From contig WIDE01000099.1 in NCBI GenBank assembly GCA_015039315.1, positions 1-64,000 of the forward strand: DNA of 64,000 nucleotides, read 5' to 3'. A model generated the notes under the pieces. The model was given only the letters and a program-made list of their open reading frames with translations. It searched no databases and was not told the origin of the DNA. Position 1 is the stretch's first letter. Each line of letters begins with the position of its first letter. The stretch comes from Clavulina sp. PMI_390 (lineage: Eukaryota; Basidiomycota; Agaricomycetes; Cantharellales; Hydnaceae). Positions 31,739 to 44,177 of the stretch are shown one piece after another. A program made the position numbers and the translations under genes.

Positions 31739-32758
31739 GGCGAACCGCACGTAGTGAGGCAAGATTGATGTTGGTGCTTGTAAGGAGAAGTAGTACACAA
31801 GGGGGAAGATTGTAGAGGTAGAGGTGGATAACGGGCTTCTCAACAGTAGTTTTATAGACCAAGAACACTAAGGCTAAGCGTTTGAGATGGTAGGAACTCA
31901 AGAGGGCGACAAGCGCGGCAACAATCAGTGTCTGCCCTTGAGGTCGAGCCCCTGAGCTTTCAAGGGCCAGACAAAGAATGCTTCACTATTACGTTTTTCA
32001 TCAATTCCCTGAAGGCGCATCCCCAAAGTATTGCACCAATTCAGTGAAAAAAAGGACTGCAGCGGACGTTGTTGGCCAAACGACGGTGTCAAATCTCGAT
32101 GTTGCAAGGCAACCGAGTGCGGGGAAGTTGGGCTCGTGGCAAATCGCTTGACCGAGCAATAGAGCCTGTAGGGAGAAGTCAACTCGCAAACAGTACGCCT
32201 TTCTCTTCGACCGATGACAGGTTCCGCAATCTTCATTTCTCATGTCAACGGGTTGTAGTGATGCAACGACTGTTGAATATTGTTGCAACAGGTACTGACA
32301 AAGTACAAGCTCTTTATATCGCGGCATCTGAGATATTGCAGCCCCGAGCATCTTGTCAAATAATACGCAGGAGAATCGAGGCGTGTACAGGGACCTGGCG
32401 CTCCATTGGAAACTGTACAAGGGCTTAATAAGGCCATTGATGGTGTTGGCAGCACCACAACTGCTGGAGTGGCATCATTGAGTGGCATGCGACCCTAAAC
32501 TCCTCAGTGAACGAGGTTCCTGAGCGGATGCTGGTGTGAATCGGAGCTTGTTATGCTGGCGGTGAAACGTGCTTTGTCAAGCGGTGGCCGGACGTCCTGG
32601 GATAAATGAGTCAGTCGAGGGCGCAGATCCGCAGCGCCAGTGTTGAATCGCAAACTTCCGTCTTCGTTTCCCACGTTCCGCCAACCTTCGCCCAGCGTTG
32701 AGACTTGGTCAGCTTCGGAAGAAATATAGAATAAATCCCATCTCGATAAGCACTAGAA
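31739..32758. other. Divergent intergenic, HNH 1 / F-box B
   Basis: 1.0 kb between divergent starts. A plus-strand frame at 32,069-32,428 shows no recognisable protein features. No repeat seen. Confidence 0.4.
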
Positions 32759-34518
32759 ATGGATCGCTCGATGGAAACTCTGAGCTTCATGAGCATCGCA
32801 CCAATCACTCGCATCGCTTCAGGCTCAGCAAACAACCTCAGTGACCTCCCCGATGACATACACATGACAGTGGCATCCCACCTTGACGCACTATCTGTGG
32901 TGGCACTGGCTACGGTGGGTTATGATCTCAAATATCCTTCTTCAACGCTGATATCAATTATGTTCGAGTTTTGCAGACCAATAAAACATTCTATGAATTA
33001 CTTGCAAAATCTCGAGCTGTTTGGAAGAGTGTTGTCGAGCTTCAAGCGTCACGAGATGGGCTAGCACCTTTCTCCATCGCGACAAACTCTATGACTATGG
33101 AAGACCTTGTTCAACAGTCTGCTCGTCGGTTTCTTTTGCAAAGTGACCTGCGCAAAGCGAGCGCCCGCCACTTCACTCGACTCGAACATGAACCTTCAAA
33201 CGAAGGTATTGACGCAATACCCTTGAAGAGAACCCCGAGATTCGGGTTCGGACTCGCTGATACCGATGGCCGAGGCAAGTTACCTCACTTCACCAAGCTC
33301 CTTCCTGGTGGTAGGTGGCTTGTGGGATGTGTGGAGTCTCAGGGATTCGTACGCACGCTCTGCTGGGATATATGGAGCTGTAATCACGGACAAGTCTCCA
33401 GGCCTGCCGCTTCTATCGACTCACGGCATCGATTAGCTCCGGATACTACATCATGGGGTGAAATGGTTGTGGCGCAACCTTGCGATGGTTGTACTCGCGT
33501 AGCTGTATTAGTGCCCTATGAAATCTCTGAGAAGTAAATGAGATCTATCTTATGATCCTCAAAAACTGAGTGCTGATATATCCCTCCATGTCGTAGCAGG
33601 ACTGCTTTGGAAATTGTGCTACTGTCCTGGCTACCCGATAGCACCCCTCAATTTGAGCTCTCAGGAAGTTTACTTCTTGAGTTTCCTCTTGGAGAGCTTC
33701 AGTTTTCCCTCGATGGCGGCGTTGTACTGATTCAGCAAGGCCCGAGTGCTCGATTGTGGGAGTGGACAAATGGCTCAGACGAGGTCATGGAAAGCCCATT
33801 ACCGGTGTGTCGCCTGCCTATATTAGAGTTTCACCCTATTTCTAGCTAATATTGATTACTGTTAACGTTTTAGGACGGCACGATTCGGGCGATCTTAAGA
33901 GTTCCCTTTGTGCTGACCATCCTCCGCAGCCTACCCGAAGTTGCATTTTATCGTATCGAAAAATCTACGATTACGAAAGCTGGGGAGTTTTCGCTCGCTC
34001 TTGATCATTCGGCGGGTAGACGTCGAGTAGATGATTGCGAAACACTTGATACATGGACTCCGCCGTCTCCAGATCGGATTTCTTACTTGGATGTTGTTGA
34101 GAACGGTGCTTCCCGTCCCAAAGGACGTCGTACCTTTTTGATTCCTCCCATAACACGCTGGGCTAGTCTTACGTCGCTGCACGCGTTTAACTCATGGACC
34201 TCGACTTATCGAGAATATCAACCTTTACCTGACGGCCTGGGCCTCATCGGCGGATGGAACAAAATGTTATGGGCCACACCACTCGGAATCTCTAATGTCA
34301 CAGGCTCTGCTCTCCTCTATGACTCCGCCTCCGGATCGGGGTTCACAATCATGGCTTCATCCAAACTCCAAGGCAATACAGAGCGGCGTCCAGCCATGAC
34401 ATTGGTGAAATCCGTACAAGTTTGTATGTATTCAGGCCTCATGATCATTCAGATTAGACGCACTACCATGTCAACTGAGAACCTAGGTGGCCCATTCCGG
34501 GCGTATCAACTCCTCTGA
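32759..34518 (+). CDS. F-box family protein B (LLPGGRWL type)
   Basis: Exons 32759-32914, 32977-33533, 33597-33804 and 33874-34518 give 521 aa. The F-box is LSDLPDDIHMTVASHLDALSVVALAT (about residues 27-52), clearer than in gene A. The body has TKLLPGGRWLVGCVESQ, RTLCWDIW and ARLWEWTNG strands. Four exons and their phases match genes A, C and D. Its closest relative in the window is the broken copy at 59,681-61,499 (shared VVELQAS/VVEIQAS, APFS, LLPGGRW.VGC, LSWLPD). Probably an SCF substrate receptor; target unknown. Confidence 0.82.
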
Positions 34519-34761
34519 GGCTAGGATACTCTAGACTGTTGCGGATAATTACTTCTATCCTATTGGCAGGGTGTCAGTGGCCCTTGAATATGAATCATTG
34601 CTGAAATCCTGTCATGTGCAATTACTATTTAGGATATGAACAAAAGAGGGAAAGCTCGCTAGAAAATAGATGAGAGGTTGTACAAAGGATAAATCATATG
34701 TGTGGCATTGTGTTAGCAAGGAAGCAAAGCAAGCAAGTGACAGAAATCCGACTTGTATTGT

Positions 34762-37618
34762 TCATTTAGTTTGTTCCGTCGATTTGACGGTTTTTTCAAC
34801 ACCACGCACCGGGCGTGGAGGGTTCACACTCTCACTTCGAGTCCGTATGCGTGCTCTGCTGGATGACTCGGACGGTGCCCGTGCACTCCTATTAGAACCA
34901 CTCGCAACAGAAGCAGTCTTGGCATTGTTAGCAGCTCGAGAAGATGAGCGGGACTGGGAGCTAGCTTGAGGAGGTTTGTCAAGACCGCCGCTGGTAGTAG
35001 AGGAGCTGCTGATCGTTTTATTCCTCTGACGAGGTTGGTGATCGGGGCCCGATCGTCCTCGTGACCCAGATGCCGGTTGAGCCGAGTCTCTCGTGATTGT
35101 CGGGCCCGTCGAGGGCGAGCGCGAGGTTTTGATGGCATGGGTCGGCGTCGCCTGGGGCTGTAGACGAGCTGTACGAGGTTTGGGCCCTGCGGATGGGACT
35201 TGCAATCGAGTAGTAGTACTTCGTTCTGCCTGAGGCGAGAGGAAGTCAATAGGATCACGAGAAGATGCCGTGGTCCCGGTCTCAGCAGTCCCAGCAGAGG
35301 CCCTGGAGATGCCGCTAGTATTAGGGCTTGTGGAAGATAGCTCCACGCCACTATGAGCGAAAGGTTTGGAAGACACGATCGCAGGTACGGTTTGCTTCAA
35401 CCTGGGGTTCCCTGTCCTTACGCTGGGGCTCAGCATGTCGATTGGATCGTTTGACGAGTCTCCCTCTTCTTCTTGATTTGCTGGATCGAGAAGATTCACA
35501 ACAGTGACAGCTTCCTGTTGATCAGAGGAAGAAATCGAGATGATCGTGTCGAGCCCAGCAGGTGGCAAATGGTCATCACCTGCGTCATCTGCGACGTCGG
35601 TCGAGGAATGATGAACGCGCGAGCTAGAAGGAAACGGGATGACCGGTCTCGACCTCGAGGCCGAGCGTGGTCGAGCGTTGGATGTCGAATGAGATTGTGA
35701 ATGACCATTTGATATACTGATAGATCTGGCGCGCGGTACGCTAGTAGTGCGTTCTCTCGACGGTTTTGTAGCTACTATGCTCGGAGGTGCATGGGCAGAA
35801 CGACCAACTTCGGCACTTGAGATATGGGCGTTGCGTGATCGTGGGCGTCGATGAAGCGTCTCGAGATCTGTCCCTGTCGCATCTCGGAACGCCTGTGCAA
35901 ATACACTATTCGGGCGACTGCGCTCTACAGAGGCAGCTCGAGATTTTGACTCTTTGACAGTGGCGTGGCCCACTTCATGAGGTGCTATTGGCGTGCTACT
36001 CTTGGCGGCGGTCGATAAGGAGGGTGGGGGAATGAGTGCAGGACCTCGCATTCTGCATGGGTGATTAAGGTGGTTTGCCCACGTGAGAGACAAGAACAGC
36101 CAGGAGGGTCGTGACAATGCATCGGCTGGAATCGACAAAAAATCTGTTCGAATCGAATGCTGCGAAGAAGCCCATTCCCAGGGATTATGACTTCTCAGCT
36201 CCGTCACATCGCGAGAGTGTGCCAAACCCGGTGCAGGAACTCGGTTATACAGCCTCCGCAGATGGTACACCATCTCAGAGACGTATCGAGCACGCTCGTT
36301 GACAGGGTACGTTGCCCTGCTCAGCACGGCAAGTGAGCGTGCAAGAAGGGCGTATGGACTGACCCGATGTTCATACCCAGAAATAGAGTTGGATGTGTCC
36401 ACACCACTTTCTGAGGATGTGGACTCTAGTTCCAATTGAGAACGCTGTTGGTGCAGACTGAGATCGATCAGTGCTTGATACCCATATTGTGAGTCGTAAA
36501 AAAGCAGTTTTCTAGGCGGGATGAGGGGCTTAAAGAGCGTGTCTCTATTCGCAGCAAATGGAGCATTCGATGAAGAGATAGGAGGAGCAGGCTTCCAGGA
36601 GATAGACTGAGGAACAGAAGCGGAGGGTAAAAGCGAATGATACCCTTTTGATATTGGGCCCGGGTTCGCGGAGACTCGAAGATAGTGATCTCCAAATTGA
36701 AGCCGCTCAAGCTCTCCATGGATCCAGATAATCTCAACTACGGGTTCGAGGTCCTATAGTAAAGTATCAGTGCTAGGCGCGATGAGAAGTTGAAAATTGG
36801 GGACACAAATGGGGCTGACCTCTAAAGCAGGAACCTCACGCTCCAACTCGGATGCCGAGACATCTGGGTCAGGGACTTGTGCAACCATTGTGAGAAGATC
36901 GCACCTCCTTGCAAAGTCATGCTCCTCGAATGCAATCATCAGCGCGAGGTTTCGCTCTGACGGGACAATCGCATAGCACCCGGCGTCGAACAGTCTATGG
37001 TGATTGGCGCATACTAGCGAGGGGCGATCATGAGATAATGTAAAAAGGAAAGAACTTTGAGCACTTACGGAGCATCAGATTTTGACCCTGTTGTTTGGAG
37101 AAGTCTTTTTGCATCATGAACTGTCGAATCCATTCAACCTATGCAGTAGGGAGGACGAACATTGGGAGGGGGCTTATTTAGGTCTCTGGCACGGTTGTTG
37201 ATACGGAGAACAGACAAACCTCATGATCTGTATCGCTGGTCTTGGGAACGATATGAGCGACCTCGGTTCCAGAGCTGAAGCCGCAGAATAAGCACGAGCC
37301 GTCGCGTTCCTTGATGACTTGTCGCTCATTAAACGTGAGTGAACGAGAGCCCGATGATTGAGACTGAGAGCGCGGGCGCGGGTGACGACTATGGTATGAA
37401 TGCTTGGGGACTGTGGTAGAAGTTGATGGGTCACGTATGATCTGAGCATCTGCAGTAGTGGGTCGTGAATGAGACTTGGATGACACGGTGGAAAAGGAGC
37501 GAGGTCGACTTGGAGCCTGAGAAGTAGTGGCTGTGGCGGATGCTGATGCTGAGGTGGCAGACTTTTGGGTGCTGGCGCTGATAGTCCTATGTCTTGACTG
37601 ATTACTCTTGCTCTCCAT
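34762..37618 (-). CDS. HNH-nuclease-domain protein 2 with long disordered C terminus
   Basis: Exons 37618-37220, 37138-37069, 37013-36820 and 36753-34762 give 884 aa. The HNH domain is CLFCGFSSGTEVAHIVPKTS followed by CANHHRLFDAGCYAIVPSE, with intron positions as in HNH protein 1. About 130 Ser/Thr-rich residues precede the domain. After a helical part (VSPYALLARSLAVLSRATYPVNE) the last 400-plus residues are Ser/Arg/Pro-rich and almost surely disordered, with repeated RSRP and SSRDPIDFLSP-like motifs. It is nearly three times the size of its paralog, so the tail is a later expansion or the paralog lost it. Confidence 0.82.
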
Positions 37619-38302
37619 GACAGCTTCCAGATACGCGGTTTAACGCGGGTTCTCTGTCAAAACATGCCAATTGCATTAGCGTGTGGCACGACGCGTCAAG
37701 TTGGACGGAATCACGTGCCTGGCGGAGGCAAACCGGGTGTTTTGTCTCCTGCAGGTCCAAAAACGGTGTCGCTCACGGTTTGGGCGCGCCGAGGACGTGC
37801 ACGATTGTCTCGTCGTGGTCCAAGAGAGACGATCCAGAGACGCGGGGGCTGCCGAATTCCGAGTCACGGTCCGTGGCGTGCGAATATTTTGAATTGCACA
37901 AAAAATGTTTGCAAGCTAAGATGTCGACCAGAGGAAAGCAATGCTACAGTGAAGAATAGAATGAAGAGATAGAAGGCTTAGGGACCCCCATTACTAGGAA
38001 TCTCCCCGGCTGAGCTGTATCGGAACTGACGCAGGGCTGGATTACAAATGAGTCTATTTCCAGCGATTACTCGGGTTCATACGATCAGATATGAGGACAT
38101 TTGCGCACTATTCTATAGATGGAGCCATAACCGAGTCTACTTGGTCGTGATTCGGCCGCAGCTCGAGAACGACGCAATAATTGACGTGTGCTGACAGAGC
38201 TTTGTTCCGGGCCTTGACATAAACACAAAACTTTGTGGGCTAAGCAAACTTCCTCCGATCTGATCTTTGGCCAATTAAGAGACTCTCCGAAAACAAAATA
38301 GG
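37619..38302. other. Divergent intergenic, HNH 2 / NOB1
   Basis: 684 bp between divergent starts; presumed promoters of both. No further feature seen. Confidence 0.45.
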
Positions 38303-40015
38303 ATGGCCGATCCATCCACATCCACCTCTACCTCATCACCTTCGCAGCCCCTACCGCCGATCGACGTCCTCATTCTCGATGCAGCACCTTTGCTTGCACT
38401 CACCCCGCTTCGTGGGCTTGCTAAAACTTATGTCACGACACCACAAGTCATTGCTGAGCTGCGCGATCCGCGAGCGAGAGAGCATTTCCACAGCTTGGGA
38501 GCAATGGGGATAGAAATCTTCGTGCAGACTCCAGATGTGGTGTCCTATTCCAAAGGTGAGTCGATGCACTAGGATTGGCCTTGCCTTTATTTGACAATGA
38601 TAATGGGTTTGGGATAAAAATACATTTGGTGATTGCTGAACCTCATCTTCTTCCCGTTGATTGAACAGTGACTGCCGCTGCGAGAAAGAGTGGAGACTTC
38701 TCCGTCCTGTCGCAGACAGATATTATGCTTCTAGCCCTTGCTGCGGGTATGCACGAGGAGCATGCTACTAAAACCGCTGAATTAAAAAAGGTAGAGGCTG
38801 AAAAGGAACCAGTAAGCTTTCCTTAGGTTTCCTCTTTTCGTTATTGTTATGCTTACAGGACATTCCTACAGGTTTCCAATGGGGTCGAAACACCACCCGC
38901 AGAAAATGTACCAGGAGACGATGCTCATGAAGAGGTGGCTGAGCATAATGCGGAGGTCCAGAACGCGGAAGCTCATGACAACGAGGCTCAAGAAGGTCCG
39001 GGATCGGATGACATCCTGGAGACCCGCGAACCGCTCGATGCACAAACTGATAACAGTGCTCCCCCCGATATATCGAATCTCTCTATTGAAGACTCTGCGT
39101 CCTTCGATCCCTCTCATTCCGCATCCTCAGCTCCTACCGATCCTCCAGCCTCCACCACCACGGATGACATTTCTGCAACTGCCTCTCCCTCCGCACCTAC
39201 ACCGCTTTTCGAAGATCCTTCCAGCTCAGAAGACGATGGGGAGGGTGAATGGATCACGCCCGACAACGTCGCTGCGCACAAGGCGAAGCAAATATATTCC
39301 GTCGACGGCACTTCCTCGAAACAGAAGCAAAAGCCGATCGGAGTCGGGTGTATGACAGCTGATTATGCTATGCAAAATGTGCTGCTGCATATGGGCTTGA
39401 ACTTGGTGAGCCCTGAGGGCAAACGAATTACGATGGTGAAGACGTGGGTGCTAAGGTGTCACGGGTGCTACAAGTATGCAGACTCCTTCGTTCTTGATTT
39501 TCACTCTCTGATGCTCTCGCTTCCACTTTTCACAAAGGCTATGCAAAGATCAGTCGAAGAAGTTCTGCCCTTCGTGTGGTGGCGACACCCTTCTCCGCGC
39601 GTCCGTATCCACTAAAGCCGCTCCTCCTGGCTCCTCCCAACCGGCAACAGTCCAAGTCCACCTCAAATCCAACTTCCAGTACCGCACGCGCGGGACAAAG
39701 TACTCGATCCCGACACCTAAACCGGGGAACGCCAAGGGCACGAACGGCGGTGCAGGCAACATCATTCTGCGCGAGGACCAGGTGGAATTCCAGAGGGGCG
39801 TGAAGAGCGAAGCTGTGCGCGCGCGCAAGGAGGAGAAAAAGATTGCGAGCGCGTTGGCGAGCAAGAGTGTGGGTGGGACTGGAGAGAAGAATTGGATGGA
39901 TCCGGATTGGATGCCGGATATGTTGCTTGGGCAGTCGGCGAGGAGGGGGAGTGCCTTGCCGGACGTGGGGTATGGGAGGCGGAACCCCAATGAGGTTAGG
40001 AAGAAGAAGCGGTAA
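38303..40015 (+). CDS. NOB1: 20S pre-rRNA D-site endonuclease NOB1
   Basis: Exons 38303-38555, 38669-38811, 38872-39473 and 39538-40015 give 491 aa. NOB1 cuts at site D to form the 3' end of 18S rRNA in late cytoplasmic pre-40S particles. Seen: an N-terminal PIN domain (VLILDAAPLLALTPLRGLAKTYVTTPQVIAELRD, then SVLSQTDIMLLALA with the acidic residues of the active site), a long acidic linker, GCMTADYAMQNVLLHMGL, and a zinc ribbon split by the last intron: CHGCYKLC ... FCPSCGG. The C terminus holds the conserved YGRRNPNEVRKKK. Asp in LDAAP stands where the family has its first catalytic Asp. Length agrees with fungal NOB1. Confidence 0.96.
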
Positions 40016-40239
40016 AAATTTTCAGGGTGCAGACAGGCATCTTGTTCCCCCTCATTGACCCCTTTCTCCTTTCTACCGACAGCCCTCTGGTTGCGATCTG
40101 TGACTGTACCGTTGCACACACGTATCTATAATACACCTTTCCTCCACTACACAGCATAATTGCCTAGCATCCTGCATCCCAAACGTTCAAGTCATATAAA
40201 TATCCGGATGTTTATTGATTCAGGTAGAGGGAGCTTGTT

Positions 40240-43200
40240 ATGAACTGTTTGGTCTCCCTTGTGAGACGCCCGAATTTTCTGTGGCCTGGTGTTGACTCTC
40301 CTCTGAATCGCGTTCTCTCTCGCGACTACGCTGCTGCTAAGAACTACAGAAAAGAACTAGAATCGATAGACCCTCGGCGACAAGCCAGCATGGCCGCGGC
40401 TGTCGCGTCTCTCCCTCACTTTGCGGCCGACTCTGACAACCACAGCAACTCGAACAGTGCGAGCACCAGCACGAGGCCGTCATCCCCCACACCTGGTGCT
40501 AATGCTTCCTCTGGTGTTAATTCGCTATTTCCAAAACTTCTCAAGGGTGGTGCAGAGGGTGTTGGAGGGCTGGCGCAGTTCACCGTGAACCCGATCAGGT
40601 TTGTGCCTGCGAGCGCGAGCCTGCAGAGCTCAGGGTCCGATGCAGGTATCCCGATGAGCTCCAAGTACGAGGTTCTGGACGATTCAAAGCTGTCACCGAC
40701 TACATCCGCGTCCTCGTTTGACACTACCGACTCCGATCCGCACGAGGAGAATGAAAGCAAGGTCCGTTTTTAAGCTTGCTGGATCTTGTATGCTCGCCAA
40801 TTCACTTTCAATATGACTCTAAATTATCCTTGCATGCCCTCTAGACCAACAAGCCAACTCACAAAGCAGCCTCGAGGTTCATTGGGCCGCAGCTGCCGCC
40901 AGGCTTCGAGCGTGCCAAGACCGCCGATGACGATGACGACGATGCACAAAGCTCTCCTCCACCGTCATCACCCGCGTCCTCCCTCCCCGACACCCAAGAC
41001 GATCCTAAAGCCGACGCTTCTACCTCTGCCCCAACTACCATCACCACCCCTACCACCGCTAACCCGACGCCCGAGACTGTCGAGCGCTTGTGGACGCAGC
41101 CTCTCCGCACTATCTTCCCTACCTTCCCCAGCGCAACTCTACATGTGGCGCGCGGGCTCGACAACGTCGGCAACACGTGCTTCCTCAACTCTACCCTCCA
41201 ATGTCTCATCCATACACCTCCTCTTCTCCACATTGCCCTCCAGCATCACCTCAAGGGGTGCTCGACCGACTCGTGCATGCATCCGAATGCTAAGGGGCAT
41301 CTTCGCACCGATTTCTGTATGCTCAAAGCCCTGGGAAAGACGGCGTCCGCGGCACTATATACTAAATCGGATGACGATACACGCCGTAAGCCGTGGTTCA
41401 GGCCTGTCGCGGTGTTGCAGGGTGTGTATCAGGTGGCGAGGGGCTTGAGAAAGGGGAGGCAAGAGGACGCGCACGAGGTCCTTCGAGAATTAGTGGAATC
41501 GTTTCAGCGGTCTGCTCTTGGTGGATTCGATCCGTAAGCCTCACTTCTCTTCAATAGTTTATCCGTACCGTCAAGCAACCGAAGCCCCATAACTCACCTG
41601 AACTCTATACTTAGGAAATTGCCTCACAGCGTGAAAGAAACGACGTGGGTTCACCAAGTCTTTGGTGGTCGTCTCCGCTCTCGCGTCACATGCCAAGTAT
41701 GCCACCACCCTTCCGACACATTCGACTCTGTACTCGACCTCAGCCTCGACCTACCGGCTCCTAATCATCATCAATCTGTGCGCGCGGCACTCGATGACTT
41801 TGTCAAGATTGAACGATTGGGTGGACCCGACAAATACAAGTGCGAAAAATGCAAAAAGCCTGTAGTTGCTCAAAAGCAGTTCACGATTCACGAGGCCCCA
41901 ATGGTGCTCACTGTACATCTGAAGCGCTTCACGCCAATGGGGAGAAAGTTGACGCAGCAGGTGGAGTACGGGGAGAGTCTGTCACTGCAGCGGTACATGA
42001 GCGACGGCCAGGTATGTCATCTATCTTTGCTTCAATGTTGCCCGTCGCTCGTTATCCTTGGCCCCAACCGTGGATTCTTACCGGAGTTAACGACCTCTTT
42101 TTCCATCTAAGTTTGGCCCTCGTTATTCCCTCTACGGCGTCGTCTGCCACGCTGGCTCAGGGCCCAACTCAGGGCATTACGTCGCTTACACCAAGTCTGC
42201 CAAAGGCACCTGGCACGAGATGAACGACGAAGTCGTGTCACCCCTTTCACGCCCTCCACTCAACTTGCGCAGCGCGTACATCCTCTTCTATATGCGCAAG
42301 CCTGATGACGAGCAGCTCCCGCATGATGGACTGAGCGATAAGAACACTAGCCTTGGTGTCGGCGCGAGTCCAGAGAAGCGCAAGAGGACGATCCCACAGG
42401 ATGAGAGCGACGAGGCTGATGATGATGATGAAGCAGCTACGAAACGTCCCAAGATCGAAGCTCCAGTGAGCCCGGCACGCCCTGATCCACAGGCGGCACT
42501 TCTCAAGGAGCGTATCTCCGCTGCCCAGAACCAAAGCCAAACCAAGAGCAAGTTCGTGTCATCGTTCAAGCCAGCTGCTGTCCTTCAATCGAGTGCCAAT
42601 ACGAAGGGCAAGGCGAAGGTGGGCGGGCTCCTCTCAGAGTACGATGGGCTGTCGAGCGAGGGCGAGGATGTAGGCGAGGTGGTGGGCTCGACGAGTCAAG
42701 TGACTGCGACACATTCCGAGAGCGAGAGTGTGCGCTCCGCTTCGGTCTCTCCGGCGACGGACACGATGGAACTGACCGACCCCGAGGATGATGGGCCGCC
42801 CAAAGCCGAGTCGTCCAAGGCTGCTGCACAACGAGCCGCCGCCGCGTCCAGCTCAGCCTCCATGTCGAAAGTGCCTCTCCGCGATATCTTCCCGGAATTA
42901 ACAACCTCACCTCGCCCATCCACGCTCTCTACGTCAGTCAACTCTCCTCTCAGCCCCTTCACCTCCACTACCCCTACCTCGACCAGCCCTTCGACAAAGC
43001 TTGTGAACACCGGAATGTCCGCATCACAGTTCTATGGGCCCAAACGTCCCCCGCAAAACGACAGCCACTTGTCATCCTCGTCCTCGAAGAAACGCAAGTT
43101 CTCCGAGAACGAGCTCGATCGTGCGGACGACACCAGTTTCAGGCATAGTCTCAGCGGTTCGCATTCAGGCAAACGGACGTATAGCGGGAAACAAAGACAT

Positions 43201-43407
43201 GGAGGTGATAGAGATGAGCGACGGAGTAGTGGTGGTGGTAGTGGTGGACGAAAATGGAAGGTGAACGGTGGAGACTCGTTCTCGCCTGCGGCGTTTAGAG
43301 GTAATTTGCACGAAGATAGAGCAAATGGGAGCGGGAGCAGTGGGTTCAGTGGAGCGAGGGAAAGTAAAAAGGCAAGAATGAAGCCCAAGGCGCGTTCACT
43401 GATGTGA
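40240..43407 (+). CDS. Ubiquitin-specific protease, USP36/USP42-like
   Basis: Exons 40240-40761, 40845-41533, 41615-42011 and 42112-43407 give up to 967 aa. The C19 catalytic domain is complete: Cys box GLDNVGNTCFLNSTLQCL, EDAHEVLRELVES, two CxxC pairs (CQVC, CEKC), HLKRFTPMGRKL, and the His box GPNSGHYVAYTK with the Asn/Asp pair in WHEMNDEVV. USP36-type enzymes remove ubiquitin from nucleolar proteins and support ribosome production. N- and C-terminal flanks are Ser-rich and disordered, and the basic tail KKARMKPKARS could be a nucleolar signal. The first exon could instead begin at Met 40390 or have an upstream exon. It follows NOB1 by 224 bp on the same strand. Confidence 0.9.
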
Positions 43408-44177
43408 GGTCGTGTCACCTCCAGCTATCTTCTTGGCCTAGACACTCGTCGCTACTCTTCTACCCACCCTCTGCTACTTTATGCCATGCTCTCCCTATTT
43501 CTTCTCCTTGCATCTCTTTTTAGGACCCTCTCGTTCTTGCCCTGTTCGATCATACCTTCCAAATAAAGTCTCACCTTCAAGACTTTTTCTGCCCATTTCT
43601 TTTTTCACGAGAACATCGGACTCTTTCCCTTACATCTTCTATGATTCGCGCTACCCCCTTCTTCTCATCCACAAAATGGACACGTTATGTGCTCCGCTCC
43701 CCCCTCACGTTTCTATTTTGCTTTGGCCGATGTTCTGATTGCGATTCATCATCCACCGAACTTACGCGCATGTCTTCATCGCCACCGTAACCCATGACCT
43801 CTTCCGTCTTCTTGCAAGCTTCTCAATACTCTGTCCTTGTTTGTATTAGTACCCGTACCCTTACTTGTGTTCTGGCTGGCTCGGCGCTTGGTCGCCACAA
43901 ATAATCTTGATTGTTATACATGTAACATCATTTCTCATTTGGGTTTATACATTTCCGCGCGCGATCACGTTGAAGTCAAGGTTTTTGGTCACCAGCCTTG
44001 GTAAGTCTCGCCAGAGTCCAATCACTTCTAGCAAAGGCCAACAACAGCAGTTCCCTTCGGTTGCAACTCCAGTATCCTTGCGCAATGTTATAATCAGTAT
44101 GCTAGGAAAGAGAAGCTACGCAAGATATGGGGATGAACGGGGTGATCACCATTTAGGATGTGTGCAGGGCCCTACCT
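43408..44177. other. Convergent 3' intergenic region
   Basis: 770 bp between convergent stops of the protease and F-box gene C. T-rich with likely 3' UTR near 43,410-43,700. No gene seen. Confidence 0.45.

Noticed and set aside
32069..32428. 119-codon plus-strand frame between HNH 1 and F-box B
   Set aside because: Composition and content look random; no recognisable motif or homology to neighbours.
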